A stretch of 64,000 bases of DNA from Eudorina sp. 2006-703-Eu-15 (Eukaryota > Chlorophyta > Chlorophyceae > Chlamydomonadales > Volvocaceae), in the NCBI GenBank assembly GCA_003117195.1, contig BDSI01000145.1:232122-296121 (forward strand), in the 5' to 3' direction. This document shows positions 10,962-22,500 of this stretch, in pieces; position 1 is the stretch's first letter; every line of letters starts with the position of its first letter. The notes under the pieces were generated by a model. The model made no database searches and was not told the origin of the DNA. It saw nothing but the letters and a program-made list of their open reading frames with translations. The translations under genes and the position numbers were made by a program.

Positions 10962-13900
10962 TCACAAGTAGACCGCCATGACCCGCTGCTTGCAGGACAG
11001 CACGTCCTCCTCCTGCTCCTCCACCCACAGGTACGAGTCCATGCGGCCGCCGGACTGAGCCTGAGGGCGGGAGGGAGGCAGGGCGGGCGGGAAGGAAGGG
11101 AAAAGGGGAAGGGAGGGGATATAGGAGGTTGGTAGACATATTTAAACTACGCTGTTGCCAGAGCAGGGGAGGGAAGGGGAGCGCGGGGGCAGGGGGCGAA
11201 CGTGTGGTGTGGGTGTGGTGCGGGTGTGGTGTGGGTGTGGTGCGGGTGTGGTGTGCGGCTGTGGTGCGGCTGTGGTGCAGGTGTTGTGTGGCTTTGCTGG
11301 TTTGTGTGGAGGAGGGCATACGGTAGCCAGGTGCAGGAGAGTGGGGGATCAAGATTTGTTCGCACGGCAGGGAGGTCCCTGAGAGTTGGAAATGACAACT
11401 GCTGCCGATTAGGTGACCGCATTTGTGCATTGACGGGCAGATGGGCGGACGGGCGGATGCGCGGGTGCCTGCCGACAACTATCTCCAGCCGTGCCTTTTA
11501 GGGTTTATGTGTGTTTGTTAGTGTTAGTGTGTTTGCCAGAAACCCGCCTGAATATGTGAGTGCAGGTGAACTGCCTATGCTGTGTGGGGCTTGTGAGGGG
11601 CTTGTGTGTGCTTGTGTCCCCTCCGTTTATGTATTGTTTGATAGTGTTTGTAAAGACGCCAGCTGCGTACGCGGTGTGGGGCTTATGTGCGTGGGGCTTG
11701 TGTGTGATTGTGTGCATGTTGCACCTGGCTGCCCGCCGCACCTGCACGCCCCCCGCCGGCTCCCACGTCTCCCGCCTCAACAGCTCCCGGGTGGGGCCGC
11801 TGACGTGGATGCGCCCGGGCACGCCCCCCGCCTCCATGCGGTGCGCCGTCTCGACCGTCTCCCCGAACACAGTGAAGCGCGGCATCTTGCTGCCCACCAC
11901 GCCGCTCATGGCGGGGCCGCTGTGCAGCCCCAGCCGCAGCTGCACCGGCTCGCCTGTGGTGGGCAGCGACACCTCCCGCGAGGCGCGCAGCATGGCCTTG
12001 GCGAACTCCATCACACGCACGGCGTGCAGCTCGTCGACGTCGCCCTCGGGCAGGACGGAACAGTAGCCGTCGTCGTCGTACCTGCGTCGTACAGTGTGCA
12101 GGTGCAGCAGGCATAGACGACGGCGTGCGCTTTTAGGCGGCGGAACGGAGGTGGGAGAACTGGGAGGAGGGCCGAGAAAGGCGGGAGACAAGCAACGACA
12201 CCGGTCGCCGGGGTTTGTGCAAGTGCGAGGGCGTGGCTCTTCACCCTCCCCCCATCACATTACCGTTTCACCCGAAATCCAGTACCCCGCCCGTGGCCTC
12301 CCCCGGCCCCAGCTCCTGCCCGACCTGACGAGGCCCCCCGCCACAACGTAGCAGTCACCGATGGTCTCCACCTTGTACACCTGGGAGGGGCGGGGAGGGG
12401 CAGGTAAGGAGGGGCGGGGCGAGGGCGCAGGCAAGATGGGGCCCAACCGTCACAGGGCGGTTGGCGGTTGGGCGGTTGGGCGGTGGGGCGGAGGCGGGTC
12501 CAGAGCGAGAACGAGAGCCCCCTGCCCCTGCGCACCTTGTAGATGTCCAGCAGCGCGTCCAGCTTCTGGTAGAGCTCGTTGAGGAAGTGCATCACCGTGA
12601 AGGGGGAGACCTGGGCAGTGAATGGGAGGCCAGGGGGTTAGCGGAAATTGGTAGACAGGGTGGCCAGGGGGGTGGTGGAGAGGGGTAGCCACAGGCAAAG
12701 GCGGGGATGGAGGAGCGGGGTGAGGCGGGGTCAGACAGGGCGGAGCAGGCGGGGAGGAGCGGGGTCAGGCGGGGTTCGGCGGGGTCGGGCGGGGTGCGGA
12801 GGAAGGCACCACAAGGCGCCACAAGGTCACGGTCCGGCTCGCAGCGTCGTCTGGCGAGTGTGTCGCAGGGTCGATTGGCGGCCTTGTCAGGGTGTGCTTG
12901 CGTGGACACTAGTCAGGGTGTGCTTGCGTGGACGCTAGTCAGGGTGTGCTTGCGTGGGCACTTGTCAGGGTCGTATACTGGGTGCGGTCACCACCCATGC
13001 ATGCATGCCCGCTGACAACAAACAGCTTCAAGCACTCGGTGACACCGAGGGATGGTACGGTACGGCAGTGTCGTACTCCCCCGTACAAGCGGCAAGCAGC
13101 TGCCCTCCATGTCCGCGCTCCGCGGGGATGGCGTGGGGCCCCGGGGGGTTTAAGAAGAAACAGCCCAGACACACCCAGCCCGGTGGGCCCCCGTGGGGGT
13201 TATGCCCCCACCTTCTTGCACATGGCGGTGAAGCCCACACAGTCGGAGAACAGGATGGTCACCATCTTGTGCTGCGGGGTTGGGTTGGGGTTGGGGTTGT
13301 TTGGTTTGGGGTTGTTTGGTTTGGTTGGGGTTGGGTAGGGTTGGGGTGGTTTGGGGTTGTTTGGTCTGCTTTGGGGTGGGGTGGGAGCATGGACGGACGG
13401 ATGGACATGTAGACAGACAGGCCCGCGGATAGGGAACTAGAACATGCGGGCGTGGCGTGCGTACACGCAATGACACATAGGCAAGGAGAGGCAGGGCAGT
13501 AAGCATCTAAGAAAGCAGGCTGGCGGGGTGACAACGTGAACCGACCGACCGACCGACAGATCTAGGCCAGCAGGGCCGCAGGACTGCAGCCGTTACCGAG
13601 GTGGGTACCCGTACTGTGAATCCGGGGCCGCACAGCCGCACCAAGGTAAGCCCCACGTAGGGGTCCACACACGCTTCGAGCCGAGCGCCCCCACCGCAAC
13701 CCACCTGAGTGGCCAGGTGCGACACCTGCAGCGCGTCCAGCTTCTGCTGCATCACCAGCTGCCGCCAGTTGGACTCGCGACTGGACGAGCTCGAGGTGCT
13801 TCCCCGGGCGGCGGCGGCGGCGGCGGGCCCCGCGGCCCCGCCCTCGCCGCCGCCAGCTCCATCGGCCGCGCCGCCAGAGTCTGCGGCGGCGGGGAGGGCC

Positions 13901-16900
13901 GCTAGTGACGACTCCGCCGCCGCCGCCGCCGTCCGCATCGACCGCCCGCGGGTCCTGGCGCCGCCGCCGCCGCTGTTGCCGTCGCTGCCGCTGCTGCTGG
14001 CAGCCGCTGCCGCTGCGGCTGCCGCTGCCGCTGCGGCTGCCGCTGCCGCTGCGGCTGCCGCTGCCGCCGCCTTGGCCTTGGCCCCCGCCTTCAGCCCCAC
14101 GGGTATGACCGTCATGAACTCGATGACGTGGCGGGGGAACAGCGCCTGGGCAACAGCGGGACACAGAGTGCGGCGCATGTGTGGGCATGGTGCAGGAGGA
14201 GCGAGGGGCGTTGGAACGCGCCGTGAGCGTGAGGAGGAGGGGACGGTGGCAAGCGCGGCGGCATGCCAGGCATGCCAGGCACGGCGGCAGGGCGAGGATG
14301 CGTCGCGAGAGGCAGATGCCCCAACCCTGGTCGGGGTTGTTGTCCAAGTGGCGACGAGCACCGCGCAGGGTGGGGCGGCTCACCCGCCGCCCAGCGTCCC
14401 TGACCCTAGCGCTCACCCTGACCCTACCCCACTCCCTAATGCAGACCCAGGGTACCTTTTCCCTGTCCCTGCCCCGGCCGCCCAGCAAACCCCGGCAGCA
14501 GCGCCTTTGCGCCCGTGGTTTCCCTCAAGGCCCTTGGTACGGCACCGCCGTACCTCCAGAATCTTGTGCTCGTGTCCCAGCAGAGCTGTTACCCTTTCTT
14601 GTGCCTGCGGGAGAAACCCCGGTCGCGGGGCGGGGCGGTGCGGGCGTCCCAGATTGGGACGGCAGGAGGTGACCCGGCAGTCTGTACTGTACTGTACTGA
14701 AGGACCCGACCGCCCGGAGCCACGGTCCAGGGGGCAAAGAAGAAAATGCCCAGACACACCCAGCCCGGCCCAGGGGGATATAGGAAATTGGTAGACACCT
14801 TGCGCTGCTGCCAGAGCGAATATCCGATAGAGACTCGACTGTACCCTACTGGATCTCCCGCGACGTGACGACGTCCACTTTGTAGGCCTTGACGAATCGG
14901 TCCAGGGGGGGTTCGCCCCGCAAGGACCGGAAGGATGATGGCGCGACGATCGGCAATGACCCACAAGAGGAGCTGGGAAACCCAGATGGCCGTACCGGCC
15001 AGCCATCACGTCAGCCGCCGGGTTTCCCGCCACATCGCATTCCGTCTCCCCAGCACACCCTTGCCCGCCCGCCACCCGCTTTTCCAGGGCAGCTGGCCCA
15101 GCCCCTTCCTTCACCCCGCCCCGGCCCTGTCCCGGTCCCGTCCCGGCCCCGGCCCCGTGGACACCTCTAGGCCCGCAGGCCCGCCCTCCCCGCCCGCCCT
15201 CGCCATCCCCCCACCCGCCGCCCGTCACCCCTCCACCGCTTCAGCCCCCTTCTCCCGGCCCACCATGACATGCTCCGTGACGTCTTGCATGACCAGCAGC
15301 ACCGTGCCGCCGCCACCGCCACCACCGTCAGCGCCATCACCACCACCTAGGGAACCCACACCGGGGGCCGCGCCGTTGCCGGGTGCGCTGCCCGCCGCCC
15401 CCGCCGCCGCCCCCGCCGCCGCCCCCGCCGGCGTGGCGAAGACACGCAAGTGAATCCGAAACCAGCGCCTTGCACTCCCCGTCGAAATTGGCACCGAAGC
15501 CGCCGCCGCAGCAGCAGCAGCTGCTGCTGCGGACGTGAAGACGTTCTCGCTTCCCATCTGACTCTGAGTCTGACCCTGGCCTGCGGCATGGGCCTGCGCC
15601 TGCGCCGGCGCGGCGCCCTGCCCAAACCCCGACACGAAGCTCGGGCCCGTGCCCAGCGCCCGCGGCCCGATGCCCTCGGGGGAGAACGTCGCCGACGCCA
15701 GGACGGTGGAGCCCCGCCGCGCCGCCGACGCCGCCGTCACCGCCGCCGAGGAGGAGGACACCGTGTCGCCCGCGGCGTAGAAGCCGCTGTTGGCAATCGT
15801 CCACGCGGCCAGCGGCCGCGCCGCGGCGGCGGCAAAGCCGCCGCCTCCGCCGCCTCCGCCGCCTCCGCCGCCTCCGCCGCCTCCGCCGCCTCCGCCGCCC
15901 CCGCCGCCTCCGCCGCCCCCGCCGCCTCCGCTGGCGCCCTGCGACTGCATCAGCAGCGCCTGCATCGCCTGCTGAGAGCGGTTCTGGCTGATGGACATGG
16001 TGGAGAGGCTGGTGGGGAACTGCATCCAGCTGCTGGCGGCGCCGCCGCTCGCGCCGCCGCCGGCGAGAGCACCCCCGCCGCCGCCGCCGCCGCCGCCGCC
16101 CCCGCCCATTCCCAGCCCCACCCCCAACCCCATGCTGGTGCTGGTGGACCCCGGGCGAATGGAGGGAGGGGTGGTGTCCAGCGGGTCGGGAGACGCCAGA
16201 CCCATAGTCCCCATAGTCCCTAGCGTCCCCAGGGTGCCGAGGGTGCCGAACGTGCCCAGGTGCTGGGCGCTGTTGCCGCCGCCGCCGCCGCCGCCGCCCA
16301 GGGCAGGGTGGCCGCTGCCGCCCGTCACGTTGAAGCGGAGGTGCAGGGCCAGGGAGTTGGTGGTGTGGGAGCCGTCGGAGGCGGTGGTCGGCAGGTGCTG
16401 GTGCTGGGGCTGGCTGACGCTGGCGGTCGCGGTGGCGGTCGTGGCGGCGGCGGCGCCGGCCGCCGCCGCCGCCGCGGCGGCGGCGCCGGTGGCGTCGCGG
16501 CTGCCGACGGGGCCGACGGAGGAGGCGCGGGTGGCCAGCATGAAGTGCCGGGAGGGGCCGCTGTGTTGATCCGAGGCCAGGCTGCAGATGGAGGCGCGCG
16601 ACGGCGGCGGCGCCGCGGCTCCGAGACCACCGCCGCCGCCGCCGCCGGGTCCCAGGATGGGCCCTGCGGAGCCCACAGAGGCCATGGCCAGGGCCAGGCC
16701 CGAGGGGACGGTGCCGCCCATCAAGCCCGCGCCCACGCCCGCGGGCCCGGTGGCCCCAGCGCTGGCGGAGCCGGGTCCGAAGCGCAGCCCCATCACGGCG
16801 CCCAGGCCGGGCGCCACGGCCTCCAGCGCCGCCATGCGTCCGCTGGACAGTGGGGCGGCGGCGGCCGCGCGGGCGGGGGGGCCACGCGTTCAGGTACGGT

Positions 16901-18989
16901 AGTACGTACGACAATTGTACGGCGCGCACGACCAGGCATGTGAGGAGCGTGAGGGGGTTACGGCGAGGCAGCGTGCTCATACGAGATGGCCGGTGGGGGG
17001 GGAGGACATCCGCATCCGCATTCCGAGCATCAACCATCAACCATCAACCATAACCATCACTCAAACCCACCACCCCCATCAGCCGCCGTCGTCCCCTCTC
17101 CCTCCCGCGCCCACGGCCCCCGCTCATCACTCCCTTGCAAAGGTGGTTTACCACGTTGACCTGAACCAAGGCGTCGGCGACCCCACCTGAACGACCCGAG
17201 CGTGCTCCGCTCCAGAACCGTCGTACTCGCGCGCCGGGCGTGCATCGGTGGGACCATCACCGCCGTCGCCGTCCGGGGGTAGACCGCGGAGGCGCGCCGG
17301 CCGGGCACGCTGCCGCCGCCCACGACGACGCCCATGCCCACACCCATGGCCGTACCCATGGCCATGCCGCGCGACATGAACGGCCCCGCGCCCAGGCTGC
17401 TGCTGCCGCCGCCGCCGCCGCCGCTGACGCCCGGAGATCCCGACGACCCCGCCGCCGTACCCACGCTCATGCCCAGCGGCGCGTCGTCGCCGCCGGTGCC
17501 GTACCCCGTGTCTCTGTCCATCTGCTCCAGGAGGGAGAACAGGCGGGTGCGGAGGGAGTTCGACCGCTTCTGCGGCCCGCCGCCGCCGCCGCCGCCGCCG
17601 AGCACCGCGGGCCCGGTGTACAGCCGGTTACTGCCGCGGGTAATGGACGCGGGCCGGCGGGGGATGGCAACCACGCCGCTGCTGCTGCCGCCGCCGCTGC
17701 CGCCATTGACGCCGCCGCCGCCCCCGCCGAAGCCGGACGGTTCGGCCAGGCGCGCCATGGCGGCGGCGGCGGCGGCGGCACCTGGCGCACCGGAGCCGCC
17801 GAGGGAGGGGACCGACATCACGTGGCTGCTGGCGGCGCTGCCGGTACGGCCCGCGCCGCCGCCGCTGCCGTCGGCGCTGCCGTCGCCCACCGCCGCCACC
17901 AGCCGGGTCATCAAGTTGCGCTCCGTTGTGTTGAGGAACGCCATGTTGATGGCGGCGGCGGCGCCGCCGCCGCCGCCGCCGTCGCCTGCGTCGCCGCCGC
18001 TGCTCGCAGCGAAGGCGCCGTCGCCGCCGCCAACGCAACTCGCCGGCCTGAGCTTGGCCGGGCCAAGCGACGCCGCGGCGCAATCTGCCACGCCCCGCCT
18101 CCCGAGCCCTCCGTACCCAAGGCTGTCGTGCATGATCAAGCCGAGGGGGCTGCCGAAATGCGGCGGCGTGGTCTGCCGTACTGACCCCAGGTGACCGTAC
18201 CGGCCGCCGCCGCCACCGCCGCCGGGTACCCAGCGGCCAGCGGCGGGACCCGCGGCGGCGGCGGCGGCGGCGGCGACGGGGCCCCGCTCCCCCAGGGCCT
18301 GCGACAGCTGCCCCGTGCTGCCCGTCGCAGGCCCCAGCCAACATGAGCTCATCACGTTGCTGCTTCGGACGCCCACGCCGCCCGGGCCCGCGACGGTGCC
18401 GCCGGCGGAGTGACTGCCATTGCCTTCTGCCATCGCAAAGGCCTGGGCCCCACCCTGAAACGCGCCAGGATTGTTCTGGACGAGGCTGCCGCCGCCGCTA
18501 CCGCCGCCACCGCTGCCGCCACCGCGGCTTAGGCTGCCGCTGCCGCCGCCGCTGAGGAGGCAGCTGCTGAGCTGCGGCGCGGAGGGCTGCTCGCCGTAGC
18601 TGGTGGCGGAATGTACGGCAGCGGCGGCGCGGCTCTGACACACCGGCAGCGTGGACGTGTTGCTGTAGCTGAGGGACCTCCTGGAAAAGGGGCCGCGCTG
18701 ACCGCTGCTGGCGGCGGCGGCGGCGGCCGCAGCGGCGGCGGCGGCGGCAGCATCGGCGGAGATGGAGGCTGTCGGCTGTGCCACTGCGGCCGCCGCGACG
18801 CCGCCGGCGGCGCCTCCGCCGCTGACGCCGTCCGCGGCGCCGGCCTCCGGTGCCAGCGGCAAGGACAGCGACGGGGGCAGCGGTCCATCTGCCGACGTCT
18901 CCTCCTCCACGGCATCGAACGGCGTCGCGCCGCCACCGCCGCCGGCAGCGCCGCCGGCCGCTATGGCGCGGTGCGCCGCGCCGGGGCGC

Positions 18990-19029
<40 letters not shown>

Positions 19030-19564
19030 TGCCGCCGCCCATCTGCCCCGCCGCCTGCCCCGCCGCCGGCGCGCCGTTGATCATCTCCGTCGAGCTGCGA
19101 CGGCTGGCGTTCCCGACGGACAGCGTCCGGATGCCGCGGAGGAGGAGGGCCCGGGTGTGGCCGTGGGCCGCCCCGCCGGCCTCCAGACCCGTGCCGCCGC
19201 CGCCCTCCGCCGCAAAGGTGGAGCGGAAGGGCAACAACGACATGGGCCCCACCTCAGGGCTACAGTGGGGGTGGCCCAGCGCGGTGGACAGCGGCATCCG
19301 GGCTGCCGCCTCGACGAGCGCCGAGCACGACCCCGCCCGGCCCGACTCGAAGCTGTGCAGCCCCCACACGCTCATGCAGCTGGCGGCGGAGAGTGTCGTA
19401 CCGCACTCCGCGGTCCCGGCCTCCAGGCTGCCGCCAGGCTCGTCCACGGCACTGGTGTTGGCGGCGGCAGTGGTGGTTGTGGTGGTTGTGGTGGTTGTGG
19501 TGGTTGTGGTGGTTCGCCGCCGGTGTCGGAGCGCCGCCGGCCGCGGCGATATCGGTCCTGACGG

Positions 19565-19595
<31 letters not shown>

Positions 19596-22500
19596 TGCGG
19601 CGTCGGCGGCGCGCTGCTGGCGCCGCCGCCGCTGAAGACGTCGCCGGCGAATTGGCTGAGGGCCGAAGCACCGCGGCTGGAAACGCCGCCGCCCGCCATC
19701 CGATGCGGCGCCACCGCCGCTGCCGCCGCCGCCGCCTTTACACCCTCGGCCCGCGGACCGTAAGGGTGCGGGATTGGCTCCTCCTGTCCAGCGCCAGAGC
19801 CACCGCCGCCGGCGGCGCCGGAATAGGAGGCCGGCGGCGCGCCCTGCAGCCCCGACGACATGCTGCGCGCCAGGTGGGACGCCAAGTCCGTACGGCACAA
19901 CGCCGCCACACGCCTCGTCAGCTCTTGCGACGCCTCCGTGTGGACGCGGCGCAGCGGCCTGCGGCCGCCGCCGCCGACGCCGCCGACGCGGGCAATCCAG
20001 GACGCGGGCGCAGCCCCCGGCGCCGCACGGTCCGGATCTGCGCTCTGTGGATATCGTACTGCCTGACCGGCAGCGGCGGCGTCGTGCCAATAAGCGCAAG
20101 TCCAGTGACTGACCGAGGCACTGGCCGCCCGTCGGGGCATGGACGTAGGCGGCTCAGTCCAGCCGCCGCCGCTGGTCTTGGGCCCGCCGGCGCCGCCGCC
20201 GGCGCTGACGGCCGCCGCCGCCGCCGCCGTCGACTCCTCCTGGAACCTCAGCCACCGCTGTTGCTGGGACGGGAAGGGGCAGTGCGCGTTGCGGCTGCCG
20301 GCTCCGCCGGCGGCCATCTGCGCCTCCGACCTGTGGGTCGGTCGGAACGGCACCGCCGTCGGACCGCAGAAGCCGCTGCTTCCCGGCCGCGACAACTGCC
20401 GCGACGGACACTGCGACTGCGACTGCGATCGCGGCGCCAGCTGCAACATGGACGCCGCGCCGTCCGCCCCACAGCCGCCGCCGCCGCCGCTACCAAAGGC
20501 CGCCGCCGCCGCCGCCGCAGCCGCCGCCGGCGACTGCGCGAAGATGGACAGCGGGCTCGTGGTCTGCCGCGTCAGCGACGGCGGCGCGAAGCGCTGGAAG
20601 CTCATGTCGCGGGCCTGTCGCGGCACGGTCGTCTTAGAGAGGCGCTGCAGCAGCAGCTGGTCCATCAGCTCGTCCGGGTGCTGTTGCGCCGCCGCCGCCG
20701 CTGCCGCCGCCGCCGCCGGCAGCAGCAGCCCGGTGCCGCTGTCCATGCGGCTGGCCGGCGCGAAGCTCTCCGTGCGGCTGATCATGCCGTGGCCGCCCGA
20801 GGAGAGGATGCTGGTTTGACGGAAGAAGGGGTCCACAGCCGCCAGGCTGAAGGAGGGCGCCCGGAAGGCACCGCCGCGCGGCGCCTACAGGGACGTGGGT
20901 GCATGCGGGTGTTTAGGGGGATCTTGAAGGGGGGGGCGCCATGGCGACCGGCGATGGCGGCCGGCGGGAGGGAGGAGGGGAGGAAGAGAGGAAGGAAGGG
21001 ATGGATGGAGGGAGGGAGGAGGTTGTGGGCATTGGGGAAGGTCGTCAGCAGGAAGGAGCAGAAGGCGGGGTGGGTTGCGGCGCCCGGCGGGTGAGGTCGG
21101 GGAGGACCGGGAGGGCGGGGAGGGCAGGGTCATGTGTCAGGTGCTCTTTTGCGGTTTCGCTGTCTCTTTATTGACAAGGGTGGGCGGGTGGGAGAGACCG
21201 CGGGCTGCACCAGGAGGCAGGCCGTGACGTCGGGGAAGCTTAGAGCGGGGTGGGGGTGGGGGCGCTTGGGTCACTGTCTTAACGGACTTGAGGGGAAGGA
21301 GGGGGGATGCTCGAACAACCCTAACCAACCCAGCAACGAACCCGGGCTCGCGCAGCACTTCTTGAATGGAGGCGCGGTCACCACACAAGGGAAGGGGAAG
21401 GGCGCGCGGCAGTTGATGAGCGAAATGGGTCGGACGAACAGGGGCACACACGGCACGGCACCGTGGTACGGCAAGGCGGACGGACGTGTACGGCTTCTCG
21501 GCATCGTACGATTGTACGGCAGGAGTGCGCGCGCACCTGACCGGTCCAACCGGGGGCGTTGCGGTCCAGGGAGGCCGCCCGGATCTCCCGTCGGTCGGGG
21601 AGGGGGGCGGCGGGCCGGCGGCCCCCCGGGGGGACGTCGCCGGGGCCGCGGCCGCCCGCGCCGCGCCTCGCGCCGTCCTGCTCGCTGTCGCCTCGCGGGC
21701 CGCCGTCCCCGTCGTGCGTGTCTGCAGCGCCGGGCGGAGCGGAGCGGAGCGGAGCGGAGCGGGCGGAGACCGCCAGCGGCGAGGTCGTCCAACGATGCCA
21801 ACAATGGAAGGTCAGACCCACTTCAGGCCGGAACCCACCCCGCCTCCTGCCTCCTGCCCACCCTAAATCCGGTCCGCACCGGCAGGTGGCGCGCACTCCG
21901 CAGCCCTCTCGAGACCCCGCCCGGGCCTGAGACCCAGCCAAATGTCCGCAAGCCCCCCTTCAGGCCCCCTCCAGCCCGCCAACCCGCCCCGGCCACCCAC
22001 CGGCAAGCCGCCAGCGCCCGGCCGTACGACCGGCAGCCCTCGCAGACCACCCCCCTCCAACACACACCCCGTATACACACCGGCACTGGAAGGCACCCGT
22101 CAACCACCCGCCCAGCCCCACCAACGGCCCCACCAACGGCCCCACCTGCCGGTTCCATTTCGTCGCACTCGGCAATGCCCTTCATCAGCAGCTGCTGCCG
22201 TACAACCGCACCCCGCGCCAGGCTCTCCGTCGCCTCCAGCAGACAAGGACCCGGGAACGCATAGCCCGACGACGATGCAGCGGCGGCGGCGGCGACCGCA
22301 AAGTCGTCGGTCAGAGTGAAGGCGTCGATGGCGGCGGGTGCGCACAACGTGGCGGACAAGCCCTGTGTGGCGGGCAGCCGGGCACACACAGATCGGCACA
22401 CACAGGTCGGCACACACAGGTCGGCACACGCGTGCGAATGCATCACTAGGGAGGGAAGGGGCAGAGATAGAGAGAGAGAGAGAGACGCACTGCTTCCCTG

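Noticed and set aside
13268..13380. Telomere-like GGGGTTGTTTGG repeats
   Set aside because: Not the algal TTTTAGGG unit and irregular in period; lies within a cyclase intron.
16260..20819. Long plus-strand Ala/Arg-rich frames opposite the cyclase
   Set aside because: Antisense shadows of GC-rich homopolymer codons; the minus strand gives phase-consistent exons with a catalytic core.
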